From assembly GCF_003987225.1 (NCBI RefSeq), contig NZ_PIPX01000001.1:1240001-1304000 (forward strand): a DNA stretch of 64,000 nucleotides. The letters are read 5' to 3'. Within the stretch, counting starts at the first letter, position 1. Each line of letters opens with the position of its first letter. Made by a program: the position numbers and the translations under genes. The notes beneath the pieces are model-generated. The model saw only the letters and a list, made by a program, of their open reading frames with translations, searched no databases and was not told where the DNA came from. The stretch comes from Pseudidiomarina homiensis. GTDB lineage: Bacteria > Pseudomonadota > Gammaproteobacteria > Enterobacterales > Alteromonadaceae. This document shows positions 1 through 8,766 of this stretch, piece by piece.

Positions 1-499
1 TCACTTCGCGTAGCACGCCGTCAATACGGAAACGCACTAATAAATCTTTCTCAAAGGTTTCGATGTGAATATCCGACGCACCTTCTTTAATCGCTTCTGA
101 CAACATTGCATTGATCAGCTTGATGATTGGCGCGTCGTCTTCGCTTTCCAGCAAGTCTTCGGTTTGCGGCAGTTCATCGGCCAGCGAGAACAAATTGCTC
201 TCATTGCCAATGTCTTCCATCAGTTGCTTGGCTTCGGACGAATCACGCTGATAGGCCTGCGTGAGAATAGCGTCAAAAGCTTCGGCACTGTGGGTTGTTA
301 AGGTAAACGGCTTACCCACCGCACGCCGCACTTCACGCAGCACAATGGGCTCGACCTCTTCGCGACAATGCACGGTCAATAAGGCGCCCGCATCCTCGCC
401 CTCGCCGTGGTCCGCCACCACCACGCCATAACGCTTCGCGAAGCCAAACGGCAATCGCCGTGGCGTCACTCGCGCGGCGAGCTCGGCAACATCAGTCAT
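1..499 (-). CDS. gspE: GspE, type II secretion ATPase (partial, N-terminal part)
   Basis: Cytoplasmic ATPase that powers the type II secretion system. Only the first 166 codons lie in the window; the gene continues beyond base 1. The start ATG (497-499) is read across the gspD stop, an 8-base overlap (492-499) that implies translational coupling. The visible part begins MTDVAELAARVTPRRLPFGF and contains the N1 domain and the start of N2, including 'DDAPIIKLINAMLSEAIKEG' and 'ASDIHIETFEKDLLVRFRID', which are characteristic of the GspE/PilB family. The Walker motifs and tetracysteine zinc motif would lie outside. The gspC-gspD-gspE order supports the call. Confidence 0.93.
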   Translation of the reverse strand, partial: MTDVAELAARVTPRRLPFGFAKRYGVVVADHGEGEDAGALLTVHCREEVEPIVLREVRRAVGKPFTLTTHSAEAFDAILTQAYQRDSSEAKQLMEDIGNESNLFSLADELPQTEDLLESEDDAPIIKLINAMLSEAIKEGASDIHIETFEKDLLVRFRIDGVLREV

Positions 500-2612
500 T
501 GCCGTTGCCTCCCTTGCGCTCGTCAAGGTACTTCTGTAACTCTGGCGGAATGGCAAGTTCGCTATCTTTAAATTCAGGCAAGATTGGCGTTTCGGTGTTC
601 GGCATCAAGGTGACACCTTCATCGTTACGCTGCAATTGCTGCGCCCGCATATAGTTGTATTTGCGACTGCTCAAGCCATAGGCCGTACCGGAGTCGCGGA
701 CAATGGTCGGTCGCAAAAACACCATCAGGTTACGCTTTTGCTTGGTCGTCGAAGTGCTGCGGAACAGTGCTCCCACGAGCGGAATATCGCCTAAAAGCGG
801 AATCTTTGATTCACTTTCTTGTACGTCTTCATCAATCAGGCCGCCGAGCACAATGGTCTGGCCATCGTCAGCCATCACCGTGGTCGTTAGCGTACGTTTG
901 TTAATCGTAATGTCGACGGCGGTTGCGCCACTCAGGCTCGATACTTCTTGCTCAATGACCAACTGTACGGCGTCGCCTTCGTTGATCTGCGGCGTTACCT
1001 TGAGCTTAATACCAATATCTTCGCGCTCCACGGTTTGGAACGGATTTTCGTTGTTGGCGCCGGCCGTCGAGCCAGTAATCGTTGGTACCGATTGCCCCAC
1101 CAAGAATGACGCCTCTTCGTTATCCACCGTCATAATACTTGGCGTCGCAAGAATGTTTGACTTCGTGTTGGTCGCTACGGCTTGCAAAATCGCGCCCCAG
1201 TCGTTCTTCACCACGCCAACCATCATGCCATTCACGTTACCTAACAGCTGCGCCAACAAGCTTACATCACCAGGCTCATCCGGCTCCGTCGTGGTGACTA
1301 AGTTGCCATCCACCAACGTCTGAGTGGTACGCCCTTCGCGCTCGCGGGCTTGATAAGCAGCCGCGGCTAACGGGCCAATCGGTACTTGGCGACCGTTGTT
1401 ATACTGGACCATACCGCCGTCTTCTGAAATCCATTGCAAGCCAAGATCTATGCCGTCACCTTCAAAGATCTCGACAATAATTGCCTCAACATGAACTTGG
1501 GCGCGACGGATATCGAGCTGCCGAATCACATTTTCGAGGTTCGCCAGTAGGTCGGGTTCCGCAGTAATGACTAGTGAATTGCTGTCTTCATGAGCGGAAA
1601 TACTGATATCGTTGGTGTTACTGCCCCGTAAGTTTCGTGCCAAGCGTGCTTGTTGCGGATTATTACCACTGGCGCTTTGCTGTTCGGCTTGAATACTTTC
1701 ACTGACCCCTTGCAACACGTCGACCAGTTCTTTCGCTTTGGCATACTTCAGGTAGTAAACGCGCGTGTTACCTTCAGTTTTTAGGTCTTGGTCGAGTTGA
1801 TTGATCAGTGCAATTACGCGTTGACGAGCTCGCGGTTCGCCACTTACGACGACCGAGTTCGTACGTTCGTCGGCGACAATTTTAGGGATCAGTAACGGCG
1901 GCGTGCCTTCATTGGTTTTCTCGAACAACGATGAGGCGATGCGCACCACTTCAGACGCCGAAGCATATTCCAGTTTTACCACGTCAACGTCTTGGTTACC
2001 GGCACGGTCAACGCGCTCAATGATTTCGGTAAGACGCTGCACCGTTTCGCTACGACCAGTGATCATAATAACGTTCGACGGATCGTAACTGACCACATTG
2101 CCGCCACCACTGCTATCCGCTAGCAAACGTAATAGCGGTGCCAACTCGCGCACACTCACGTTGTTGACTGGAACAACGCGGGTCACCAAGGTGTCGCCGC
2201 CCAGAGAATTATCGTCAACTACAGGAATCGCGCCGTTGCGCGCATCTTTGTCACGCATCACTTTAACCACGCCGGATTCCATGGTGACGGTGGCAAAACC
2301 GTAGACTTCGAGCACATTCAGGAAAAACTGCCAGTATTGGTCTTCACTCATCACGTCGTAGCTGCGCACATTGATGGTGCCGCGCACGTCGGGGTCGATA
2401 ATCATGGTTTTACCCAAGTTGCGACCGACCACTTGAATGAATTCGGTAATATCGGTGTTTTTGAAGCTGGCTGCGTATTCCGCGGCTTCTTCATTGGCCT
2501 GTTGTCGAGTTTGCTGTGCTGCCTGTTGTGCAAAAGATGAGGCGCTAACCCCCATGGCACATGCCAAACTCAAACTGGTCAGGATCATTGATACGGTGCT
2601 CAAACTACGCAT
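492..2612 (-). CDS. gspD: GspD, type II secretion outer-membrane secretin
   Basis: Forms the multimeric outer-membrane channel of type II secretion. 706 residues, normal for the family. A signal peptide covers about residues 1-28 and ends near SSFAQQ. Then come an N0 domain and repeated N1-N3 modules, seen as DPSNVIMITGRSE, ADERTNSVVVSGEPR and HEDSNSLVITAEPD. The C-terminal secretin barrel carries VGQSVPTITGS and VLGGLIDEDVQESESKIPLL, ending in the usual KRNLMVFLRPTIVRD block. It follows gspC after 43 bases and overlaps gspE by 8, so the three form one operon. No S-domain pilotin partner gene is visible here. Confidence 0.96.
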   Translation of the reverse strand: MRSLSTVSMILTSLSLACAMGVSASSFAQQAAQQTRQQANEEAAEYAASFKNTDITEFIQVVGRNLGKTMIIDPDVRGTINVRSYDVMSEDQYWQFFLNVLEVYGFATVTMESGVVKVMRDKDARNGAIPVVDDNSLGGDTLVTRVVPVNNVSVRELAPLLRLLADSSGGGNVVSYDPSNVIMITGRSETVQRLTEIIERVDRAGNQDVDVVKLEYASASEVVRIASSLFEKTNEGTPPLLIPKIVADERTNSVVVSGEPRARQRVIALINQLDQDLKTEGNTRVYYLKYAKAKELVDVLQGVSESIQAEQQSASGNNPQQARLARNLRGSNTNDISISAHEDSNSLVITAEPDLLANLENVIRQLDIRRAQVHVEAIIVEIFEGDGIDLGLQWISEDGGMVQYNNGRQVPIGPLAAAAYQAREREGRTTQTLVDGNLVTTTEPDEPGDVSLLAQLLGNVNGMMVGVVKNDWGAILQAVATNTKSNILATPSIMTVDNEEASFLVGQSVPTITGSTAGANNENPFQTVEREDIGIKLKVTPQINEGDAVQLVIEQEVSSLSGATAVDITINKRTLTTTVMADDGQTIVLGGLIDEDVQESESKIPLLGDIPLVGALFRSTSTTKQKRNLMVFLRPTIVRDSGTAYGLSSRKYNYMRAQQLQRNDEGVTLMPNTETPILPEFKDSELAIPPELQKYLDERKGGNGND

Positions 2613-2655
2613 AGTTGCGTCCTATAGTTGCGTCCTATTATTCTCGTTATGCTAT

Positions 2656-3579
2656 TTACTCGCTCGGAACAGCCAGTTCTAAGTCGAGATATTCATCGTC
2701 ACGCAAAACCGTCACGATGATTTGACGAGCGTTGCGGAGCTCACCAATGGCGGCCTGCGCACTAGCGACGTCGGTTAAATCTTGGCCATTAATGGCTACG
2801 GCAATGTCGCCTGCTTTGAACCCTGCATTGGTGAAGAGTTCCGGGTATTTCCCTGGGCTGAGGCGATAACCCTGCAGACCGTTACCAGACATGGCTGGAC
2901 TAATCCGAATATAGTCGAGCAAGGCGGTGCTGTCGCCGCTTTGGCGCAGTTCTTGATACGCTTGCTCAACCTCTGCCGCTGGTTCGCTCACTGGCTCGCC
3001 GGATTGCTCCCGTTGCGCGCGCTGCTGATTCTCAAGGGTCAAGCTTAAGCCTTCACTCAGCTCGCCGATGCCTTCAAGCTCAAGGGTTTCTAATGTGCCA
3101 TTGTTATTTAAGATCACGCGATCGGCGTAAATTTCTTCAATACTCACTTGGGTGCCAGCGATTTTATCGCCAATCACATACACTTCTTGGCGACGATCCT
3201 TCTCAATAATCGCCGCTGATCGTTCCGGCACATTACTGGCGGTGACGCCAAGTAAGCGTACGTTAAGTTGCGTTTTGGGCGCATTGCGGGTGTCACTCGC
3301 TGTTACGGTAGTGGTGCCGAACAGGTTTAAATCGGCCAGTCTGCTGAATGAGGTATTGCCAGCATTATTTTGCTGTTGTACTTGGATTTTTAGGGGGCCG
3401 CTGGCCGGCGGACTCACCGGTGCGATCATCTGCCAAGTCATTTGCGCTAACGTCCAGACGGCGTAAATCGCGAAGAGCGCCGTCAGCACCCACAACAACC
3501 TACGCACAAAGCGTGGCCCTGCGGTAAAGGCTGTAATGGAGGCGATAAAGCGCTGAAGTTGTGGGTTCTCAATCTGCAT
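2656..3579 (-). CDS. gspC: GspC, type II secretion inner-membrane coupling protein
   Basis: Links the inner-membrane platform to the secretin by binding the GspD N-terminal domains. 307 residues: a short cytoplasmic N-terminus, one membrane segment (about residues 26-50, RLLWVLTALFAIYAVWTLAQ), a homology region (LNLFGTTTV, RLLGVTASN, RQEVYVIGDKIAGT), a low-complexity linker rich in Gln/Glu, and a C-terminal PDZ domain (GYRLSPGKYPELFTNAGFKA, GDIAVAINGQDLTD). First gene of the visible gsp operon and divergent from hslO across 132 bases, which must hold promoters for both directions. Confidence 0.94.
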   Translation of the reverse strand: MQIENPQLQRFIASITAFTAGPRFVRRLLWVLTALFAIYAVWTLAQMTWQMIAPVSPPASGPLKIQVQQQNNAGNTSFSRLADLNLFGTTTVTASDTRNAPKTQLNVRLLGVTASNVPERSAAIIEKDRRQEVYVIGDKIAGTQVSIEEIYADRVILNNNGTLETLELEGIGELSEGLSLTLENQQRAQREQSGEPVSEPAAEVEQAYQELRQSGDSTALLDYIRISPAMSGNGLQGYRLSPGKYPELFTNAGFKAGDIAVAINGQDLTDVASAQAAIGELRNARQIIVTVLRDDEYLDLELAVPSE

Positions 3580-3677
3580 TTTTGATTTCGTTATAATTTT
3601 GTGACAGCACAGCGTTACTAGCCATTCTACCCCCTTAGCTATGATGTGAACAGATCAAATTAAGGAGTTGTGGTATT

Positions 3678-3728
3678 ATGCGCGCAAAATATTACACTGT
3701 GTTGAAACGCTATGAATTATCCAACTGA
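3678..3728 (+). other. Possible 16-codon leader ORF overlapping the hslO start
   Basis: An ATG at 3678 preceded by AAGGAG (3662-3667) opens a 16-codon frame (MRAKYYTVLKRYELSN) that stops at 3726-3728, inside hslO but in another frame. hslO itself (ATG 3712) has no clear Shine-Dalgarno sequence, so re-initiation from this frame is conceivable. The alternative is that TATTAT at 3674-3679 is a -10 box, in which case the frame is not transcribed from its ATG. Weak evidence only. Confidence 0.25.
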
Positions 3729-4542
3729 TTTACTCTATCGTTACACTTTTTCTGCTCAAGACGTGCGCGGCGAGCTGGTACAACTTAGTAGCAGTTATCA
3801 GCGTATGATACAAGGGCACAACTACCCTGCGCCGGTACAACGCTTGCTGGGTGAGCTGATGGCGGCGACGGCTTTACTTAGTGCGACGTTGAAGTTTGAG
3901 GGGCACATTAGCCTACAAGTTCAAGGTGACGGACCAATTAATTTTATTACGGTTAATGGTAGTCATCAGCAGGATCTGCGCGGATTGGCGCGGGTTCGCG
4001 GCACCATCGCCGATGACAATAATGATCTTCGAGCGTTGTTTGGTAAGGCGGTGATGATTATTACCATTACGCCAGACGACGGTGAGCGTTATCAGGGTGT
4101 GGTTGATGCTGACGCCGAAAGTTTGGCGCAAGTGATTGAACGGTATTTTGCGCAGTCTGAACAATTGCATACGCGGGTTTGGTTGCACGCCGACGGGGAG
4201 CATGCTGCGGGGATGTTCTTGCAGGTCTTGCCTGCCGCTGGACATGATTTGGCCGCGTTCGAGCATTTGGAAACGTTGACCGCATCGATGACGGCGCATG
4301 AGTTGTACGCATTGTCTGGTGAAGAGGTGCTGCATCGTTTGTATCACCAAGAAGATCTTGAGCTCTACGCGCCGCAGCAGGTTGCGTTTCATTGCGGCTG
4401 CTCGCGTGAGCGCACCCTTGAGTCCTTGGCCGCGGTACACCCGGACGAACTACGTGCGATTCTCGCCGAAGACGGCGAAATCATCATGACCTGCGACTAC
4501 TGCCTCGCCGAATACCGCTTCGCCGACACCGACCTCGCCTGA
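3712..4542 (+). CDS. hslO: Hsp33, redox-regulated chaperone
   Basis: Cytosolic holdase chaperone activated by oxidation. 276 residues, with the N-terminal fold typical of Hsp33 (YRYTFSAQDVRGELVQL, LLGELMAATALLSATLKFEG, INFITVNG). The C-terminal zinc centre is complete: C228 and C230 in HCGCSRERT and C261 and C264 in TCDYC. Oxidants such as hypochlorite release the zinc and expose the substrate surface. The stop codon TGA (4540-4542) lies in the linker of a truncated REP composite (CTGACGTTT), so the 3' end was probably set or replaced by the repeat. hslR, its usual partner gene, follows after the RAYT gene. Confidence 0.97.
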   Translation: MNYPTDLLYRYTFSAQDVRGELVQLSSSYQRMIQGHNYPAPVQRLLGELMAATALLSATLKFEGHISLQVQGDGPINFITVNGSHQQDLRGLARVRGTIADDNNDLRALFGKAVMIITITPDDGERYQGVVDADAESLAQVIERYFAQSEQLHTRVWLHADGEHAAGMFLQVLPAAGHDLAAFEHLETLTASMTAHELYALSGEEVLHRLYHQEDLELYAPQQVAFHCGCSRERTLESLAAVHPDELRAILAEDGEIIMTCDYCLAEYRFADTDLA

Positions 4543-4598
4543 CGTTTGAGCAATGGTTGTTCTATTCGGACTTCCCCCGTGGTAAAACCACGGGCTAC
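4537..4598 (+). repeat. Truncated REP composite (linker plus one REP)
   Basis: The linker CTGACGTTT...CAATGGTTGTTC...ATTCGGAC (about 4537-4575) is followed by a REP in reverse orientation at 4576-4598: CCCGTGGTAAAACCACGGG then CTAC. TG stem class, loop AAA. The usual leading REP is missing; its place is taken by the hslO coding end, and the hslO stop codon is part of the linker. Only 8 bases separate it from the next composite, and the two linkers are near-identical, so this looks like a partial duplicate. Confidence 0.85.
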
Positions 4599-4606
4599 AC
4601 CTGTAT

Positions 4607-4694
4607 GTAGCCCGTAGTTCTACTACGGGTCACGCCTGACGTTTCAGCAATGGTTATTCAATTCGGACTCCCCCGCAGTAGAACTGCGGGCTAC
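4607..4694 (+). repeat. REP composite (BIME), 88 bp, left flank of rayT
   Basis: Forward REP 4607-4629 (GTAG plus the TA-class hairpin CCCGTAGTTCTACTACGGG), 42-nt linker 4630-4671 carrying CCTGACGTTTCAGCAATGG and CAATTCGGAC, then reverse REP 4672-4694 (CA class, ends CTAC). The two ends belong to different stem classes. The reverse REP is 63 bases upstream of the rayT start and mirrors the CA-class REP at the end of that gene, so the RAYT gene sits between inverted copies with CTAC and GTAG facing it. Confidence 0.92.
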
Positions 4695-4757
4695 GTACGC
4701 GATTTCCTGCATTTTTATAAGGGTGACGAATGCGGTGCGGCGATACAAACTGTGGGC

Positions 4758-5309
4758 ATGAGAAACGTTCGCCGCTATTTCGAAGGAGGGTATTACTTCT
4801 TCACTGTCACCGCTTATCGCCGCCGCCCCTTTTTTCAAGGCGAGGCCTTCATGCAGGCCTTTCGCAATGCGATACGGAAAACGATGAAAACCCACCCATT
4901 TGAAATAGAAGCATGGGTGGTTTTGCCTGATCACATGCATTGCGTCTGGATCGTCAACGACGACCAAATCCCCGTCCGTTGGCGCAAAATAAAATCTTTG
5001 ACAACCAAAGCCTTGGCTCAGCACGGTAACCAATCGAAGGCGCACCGTAACTCAACCGCGCGCAGGCGCCGGGGTAATGGTTCACTGTGGCATCACAGCT
5101 ATTATGAACACACCATTCGCAACGAACGGGAACATGAGTTATACGTGCTCTATTGCTGTTATAATCCCGTCAAGCATGGTTATGTTGAAAATGCGCTGGC
5201 ATGGCCCTATTCAACACTTAGGCGTTATTTATCGTCTGGCAAATACCCGCCGGAGTGGGCACACATCAATTCATCATGGTTAGATGATGTTTTTGGCAGC
5301 CACGAGTAG
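4758..5309 (+). CDS. rayT: RAYT, REP-associated tyrosine transposase (TnpA_REP)
   Basis: Y1 HUH single-strand endonuclease related to IS200/IS605 transposases; the family cuts and rejoins REP hairpins. I start it at ATG 4758 (MRNVRRYFEGGYYFFTVTAY), the usual family N-terminus; an upstream in-frame extension would only read through a REP. 183 residues. HUH motif H59-M-H61 in VVLPDHMHCVW; Y132 in LYCCYNPVKHG aligns with the catalytic Tyr of E. coli TnpA_REP. WPYSTLRRYLSSGKYPPEW is the family C-terminal signature. A basic insert (about residues 88-106, ARRRRG) is longer than in E. coli. The stop TAG (5307-5309) is part of the GTAG foot of the next REP. No sign of decay, so it is probably active. 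Confidence 0.95.
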   Translation: MRNVRRYFEGGYYFFTVTAYRRRPFFQGEAFMQAFRNAIRKTMKTHPFEIEAWVVLPDHMHCVWIVNDDQIPVRWRKIKSLTTKALAQHGNQSKAHRNSTARRRRGNGSLWHHSYYEHTIRNEREHELYVLYCCYNPVKHGYVENALAWPYSTLRRYLSSGKYPPEWAHINSSWLDDVFGSHE

Positions 5310-5328
5310 CCCGCAGTTCTACTGCGGG
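5306..5328 (+). repeat. REP, CA class, right flank of rayT
   Basis: GTAG (5306-5309) followed by CCCGCAGTTCTACTGCGGG (5310-5328). It has the same stem class as the reverse REP at 4672-4694, giving the transposase gene matched inverted ends. The GTAG contains the rayT stop codon. A reversed, shortened linker (38 nt, 5329-5366) leads to the next composite. Confidence 0.95.
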
Positions 5329-5366
5329 GCATGTCCAATTGAATGGATACGGTCGAAACGTCAGGT

Positions 5367-5454
5367 GTAGCCCGTGGTTCTACCACGGGGGGATCCGAAT
5401 CGAACAATCATGGTCAAAACGTCAGGCCTTACCCGTGGTAGAACCACGGGGTAC
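5367..5454 (+). repeat. REP composite (BIME), 88 bp, between rayT and hslR
   Basis: Forward REP 5367-5389 (TG class), 42-nt linker 5390-5431 in inverted sense (contains ATCATGGTCAAAACGTCAGG), and reverse REP 5432-5454 (TG class) whose foot is GTAC instead of CTAC. It lies 23 bases upstream of the hslR Shine-Dalgarno sequence, so its hairpin would be in the hslR leader if transcription starts upstream. Confidence 0.92.
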
Positions 5455-5487
5455 GTGCGCCGGCGCAGAAATAACTGAGGAGGTTTC

Positions 5488-5862
5488 ATGGAAAATGTTC
5501 GGCTCGATAAATGGTTGTGGGCAGCACGTTTCTATAAAACACGGTCGCTTGCGCGGCAGATGGTGCAATCAGGGAAAGTACATGTTGATGGCCAGCGCCC
5601 AAAACCGGCGAAGACGATTAGTGTTGGGCAACTGATCAAGCTCAAGAAGGGCTATGACGTGATGGAAGTCGAAGTGTTGGAACTCAGTGATCAACGTCGT
5701 GGAGCGCCTGAAGCGCAGAAGCTGTATCAAGAAACCGAAGCTTCAAAGGAACGGCGGGAGCGTGAAGCGGAGCTGCGTAAAGCTAATGCCCTCTATAACC
5801 CGCACCCAGACCATAAGCCCGATAAAAAAGAACGCCGCGAATTGTTGAAAATGAAACGGTAG
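5488..5862 (+). CDS. hslR: Hsp15, ribosome-associated heat-shock protein
   Basis: S4-domain RNA-binding protein that rescues stalled 50S subunits still carrying nascent chain-tRNA. 124 residues. The S4 domain spans residues 1-60 (VRLDKWLWAARFYKTRSLAR, VQSGKVHVDGQRPKPAKTI), followed by a basic, charged C-terminal helix ending KKERRELLKMKR. Start ATG 5488 with a strong AGGAGG at 5478-5483. The stop TAG (5860-5862) is formed by the GTAG foot of the REP at 5859-5881. It pairs with hslO in many gammaproteobacteria; here the RAYT gene and REPs have come between them. Confidence 0.95.
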   Translation: MENVRLDKWLWAARFYKTRSLARQMVQSGKVHVDGQRPKPAKTISVGQLIKLKKGYDVMEVEVLELSDQRRGAPEAQKLYQETEASKERREREAELRKANALYNPHPDHKPDKKERRELLKMKR

Positions 5863-6092
5863 CCCGTGGTTCTACCACGGGGGGATCCGAATTGGACGGC
5901 CATGGTCGAAACGTCAGGTGTGGCCCGTGGTAGAACCACGGGGTACAAACGGGTGAGACCCGAATTGGACGGCCATGGTCGAAACGTCAGGTGTGGCCCG
6001 TGGTAGAACCACGGGGTACAAACGGGTGAGATCCGAATTGGACGGCCATGGTCGAAACGTCAGGTGTGGCCCGTAGTAGAACTACGGGCTAC
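5859..6092. repeat. REP composite plus 73-bp tandem array between hslR and der
   Basis: Forward REP 5859-5881 (TG class) starts an 88-bp composite whose reverse REP is 5924-5946. The linker-plus-REP unit is then repeated at a period of 73 bp: the linker start CGAATTGG recurs at 5888, 5961 and 6034, with reverse REPs at 5924-5946, 5997-6019 and 6070-6092. The first two reverse REPs are TG class with foot GTAC; the last is TA class with foot CTAC and supplies the der stop codon (6089-6091). Both flanking genes therefore end on REP sequence. Confidence 0.95.
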
Positions 6093-7567
6093 TTGCGTTT
6101 TTTGATGTGCTTCATCAGGCGTTTGCGTTTGCGCTGCTGCGACAAGGTGAGTTTGTTCTTGCGGCCGGCAAACGGGTTTTCTGATTCGCGGAATTCGATC
6201 TTAATCGGCGTGCCCATCACACCCAACGACTTGCGGAAGTAGTTGGTCAAATAACGCTGATAAGCGCCCGGCAAATCATTCACTTGGTTACCATGAATGA
6301 TCACGCGCGGCGGATTGTAACCACCAGCATGGGCATACTTAAGTTTGACCCGACGGCCACGCACGAGCGGCGGCTGATGTTCTTCAATCGCCATTTCCAT
6401 AATGCGGGTGAGCTTCGAGGTGCCGACCCGTTGAGTCGCGCTGGCGTAGGCTTCAAGCACTGACTCGAACAAGTTACCAACACCGCTGCCATGCAATGCC
6501 GAAATAAAGTGCAATCGCGCAAAATCGACAAAGCCGAGACGGCGATCAAGTTCACGCTTAATCTCTTCTTTGTGGTCGTTGTCGAGGCCATCCCACTTAT
6601 TCACCGCAATGACAATTGAACGCCCGGCATTCAGAGCAAAGCCAATCAAGTTGAGGTCTTGGTCCGAGACGGTTTCGCGCGCGTCGAGCACACAAATCAC
6701 CACGTTGGCATCTTCAATGGCTTGCAGTGTTTTAATCACCGAGAACTTTTCGACGGTTTCGTCGATTTTACCGCGACGACGCACGCCGGCGGTGTCGATC
6801 AAAATGTACTCGCGGCCATCGCGTTCCATCGGAATGTAGATCGAGTCACGGGTGGTGCCAGGCATGTCAAAGACGACCACGCGTTCCTCGCCGAGGATGC
6901 GGTTGGTTAAGGTTGATTTACCAACATTTGGTCGACCGACGATGGCGAGTTTGAGCGGTAAGGCTTCGTAGTCGATTTCGTCGTGGGATAGATCTTCGGG
7001 GATGTCAGTGGCTACTGCTTCGTCGTCGAGATCACCCGTAGTAGAACTACGGGCTACGGACATGTCGGGGTAATCGTCGAGCAGTGGGGTGAAGCATTTG
7101 TGCAGCAGGCTTTCGACGCCACGACCATGCGCGGCAGCGATGCCGTAGACTTCACCTAAGCCGAGTTCGTAAAAGTCAGCTTGCGCCGCGTCAGCGTCGA
7201 TGCCATCGATTTTATTCGCCACTACATAGGCTTTCTTGCCAATCGAACGCAAGTGTTTGGCAATGCCTAAGTCCGCACTGGTAATGCCGTCACGGGCGTC
7301 AACCATAAACAACACGACATCTGCTTCATCAATCGCGCGCAGCGACTGCGACGCCATTTCTTTGTCGATGCCCTCTTCGTCGCCATGCACACCCGCGGTG
7401 TCAATGACGATGAATTGATAGCCATCGTAATCGGCTTGGCCATACTTACGATCGCGCGTTAGACCAGGAAAGTCCGCTACCAGTGCGTCCCGAGTACGGG
7501 TCAGCCGGTTAAACAGGGTAGATTTGCCCACATTTGGGCGCCCGACCAGGGCCACAACAGGTAACAT
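6089..7567 (-). CDS. der: Der (EngA), double-domain GTPase for 50S ribosome assembly
   Basis: Essential GTPase acting late in 50S subunit maturation. 492 residues with two G domains: G1 loops GRPNVGKST near residues 9 and 210, G3 DTAG twice, G4 NKID and NKWD, and a C-terminal KH-like domain ending in the basic tail KKRK. A REP (7035-7057) is inserted in frame in the acidic linker between the G domains and encodes VARSSTTG at residues 171-178. The stop TAG is also REP-derived (6089-6092). The linker varies in length in this family, so function is probably kept. bamB is 2 bases upstream. Confidence 0.97.
   Translation of the reverse strand: MLPVVALVGRPNVGKSTLFNRLTRTRDALVADFPGLTRDRKYGQADYDGYQFIVIDTAGVHGDEEGIDKEMASQSLRAIDEADVVLFMVDARDGITSADLGIAKHLRSIGKKAYVVANKIDGIDADAAQADFYELGLGEVYGIAAAHGRGVESLLHKCFTPLLDDYPDMSVARSSTTGDLDDEAVATDIPEDLSHDEIDYEALPLKLAIVGRPNVGKSTLTNRILGEERVVVFDMPGTTRDSIYIPMERDGREYILIDTAGVRRRGKIDETVEKFSVIKTLQAIEDANVVICVLDARETVSDQDLNLIGFALNAGRSIVIAVNKWDGLDNDHKEEIKRELDRRLGFVDFARLHFISALHGSGVGNLFESVLEAYASATQRVGTSKLTRIMEMAIEEHQPPLVRGRRVKLKYAHAGGYNPPRVIIHGNQVNDLPGAYQRYLTNYFRKSLGVMGTPIKIEFRESENPFAGRKNKLTLSQQRKRKRLMKHIKKRK
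7035..7057 (-). repeat. REP inside der, in frame
   Basis: CCCGTAGTAGAACTACGGG followed by CTAC (TA class), reading GTAG-hairpin in the der direction. Read as GTA GCC CGT AGT TCT ACT ACG GG it adds VARSSTTG between DYPDMS and DLDDEA. Frame +1 would hit the TAG of the foot, so only this frame or the third keeps the gene open. Confidence 0.95.
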
Positions 7568-7569
7568 TC

Positions 7570-8766
7570 TTAGTTAGTCCTTACCGCGAGTAACGTGCCG
7601 TCGCGTGTTTGTACATAGAGTTCGTTATCGGCCACTACCGGTGCCACGTAAACGTCGCTACCGACTTCGAGACGGCCTTCAGTTTCGCCGCTAGCAGCGT
7701 CGATAAAATGTAAGTAACCGAACGAATCGCCGACCACAATAGAGCCATTAAAATAGACCGGAGCGGTTAGTTCGCGGCCTTCAAAATCCGCGTTGACCCA
7801 ACGCTCGATACCGCCATCAACGTTAATCGCATACACACGGTCATCAGCGTCAGTGGCATAGATGGTGTTCCCATACATGTCGATATTTTGGAACGACGAA
7901 TACTCGCGCTGCCAAACGACGCGCCCTGAACGCATTTCAACTGCGGCAAGCTGGCCGTTATAGGCAATGTTGTAAATCAGGTCGCCACGTGAAATTGGTG
8001 CGGCGTCAACATCCACTAGGCGCTGCAGCTCGGTTGCACCTTTCGGCACAGCTAAGCGCGCTTCCCAAACTTGTTGGCCATTTTCCAATACCGCGACGGT
8101 GAGTTTACCGTTCGCTGTACCAAAAATTGCGCCGCCGGCCGCCAACGTCGGTGCCCCAGTACCACGTAAGCTCAATGCTGGCACGTCAGTTACCAAACTC
8201 CATAGCTCCGCCCCGTTTTGTGCATTCAAACCAAAAACCTTACCGTTACTTGCCGTCACCACTACATGGTTGGCGTCAACGGCTGGGTCTGACACAATTT
8301 CAGCCTTCACATTGGTCTGCCATACGACACTACCGTCGGTGCCATTCACCATAATGACATCGCCGTTCTCGGTGCCGAGCACCACGTTGTCACCGTAGCT
8401 CACTAAACCACCGCTGATGCGCAATGATTCAGCACCAGACAACCAACCTTCACCTTGTGCGGCGAATTGCGCTTGTAGGTCACGCTCCCAAACACGCTTA
8501 CCACTGGCGCGGTTGTAAGCCATGATCATGCCTTCACGATCAGCAACCACGACATGGTCACCAACAACCGTAGGATTCAGCCGTGAGAAAAACTCACCAA
8601 TCCCATCACCTGCACCCGCGTCCCATTGCACGCTAGGTTGAACACTGGCGTTGAAAGGTTGTAGTTCTTTGTAGCTCAGTTCTTCGTCGCCAAACACCGA
8701 GCAGCCACTTAAACCAAGGGCTGCAGCAACGATGAGACTCTGCTTCAGATACTTAACTTGTTTCAT
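7570..8766 (-). CDS. bamB: BamB, outer-membrane protein assembly lipoprotein
   Basis: Periplasmic lipoprotein subunit of the BAM complex that helps BamA insert beta-barrel proteins. 398 residues. A type II signal peptide ends in the lipobox LGLSGC with Cys22, followed by an eight-bladed PQQ-like propeller (recurring [44 protein letters not shown]). It overlaps yfgM by 4 bases and precedes der by 2, the classical yfgM-bamB-der order, so cotranscription is likely. Confidence 0.95.
   Translation of the reverse strand: MKQVKYLKQSLIVAAALGLSGCSVFGDEELSYKELQPFNASVQPSVQWDAGAGDGIGEFFSRLNPTVVGDHVVVADREGMIMAYNRASGKRVWERDLQAQFAAQGEGWLSGAESLRISGGLVSYGDNVVLGTENGDVIMVNGTDGSVVWQTNVKAEIVSDPAVDANHVVVTASNGKVFGLNAQNGAELWSLVTDVPALSLRGTGAPTLAAGGAIFGTANGKLTVAVLENGQQVWEARLAVPKGATELQRLVDVDAAPISRGDLIYNIAYNGQLAAVEMRSGRVVWQREYSSFQNIDMYGNTIYATDADDRVYAINVDGGIERWVNADFEGRELTAPVYFNGSIVVGDSFGYLHFIDAASGETEGRLEVGSDVYVAPVVADNELYVQTRDGTLLAVRTN

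Noticed and set aside
703-1323. 206-codon open frame opposite gspD
   Set aside because: Shadow of a well-supported gene on the other strand; no recognisable protein features.
4650-4757. 36-residue extension of RAYT upstream of 4758
   Set aside because: It translates linker and REP (PRSRTAGY) and lacks family similarity.
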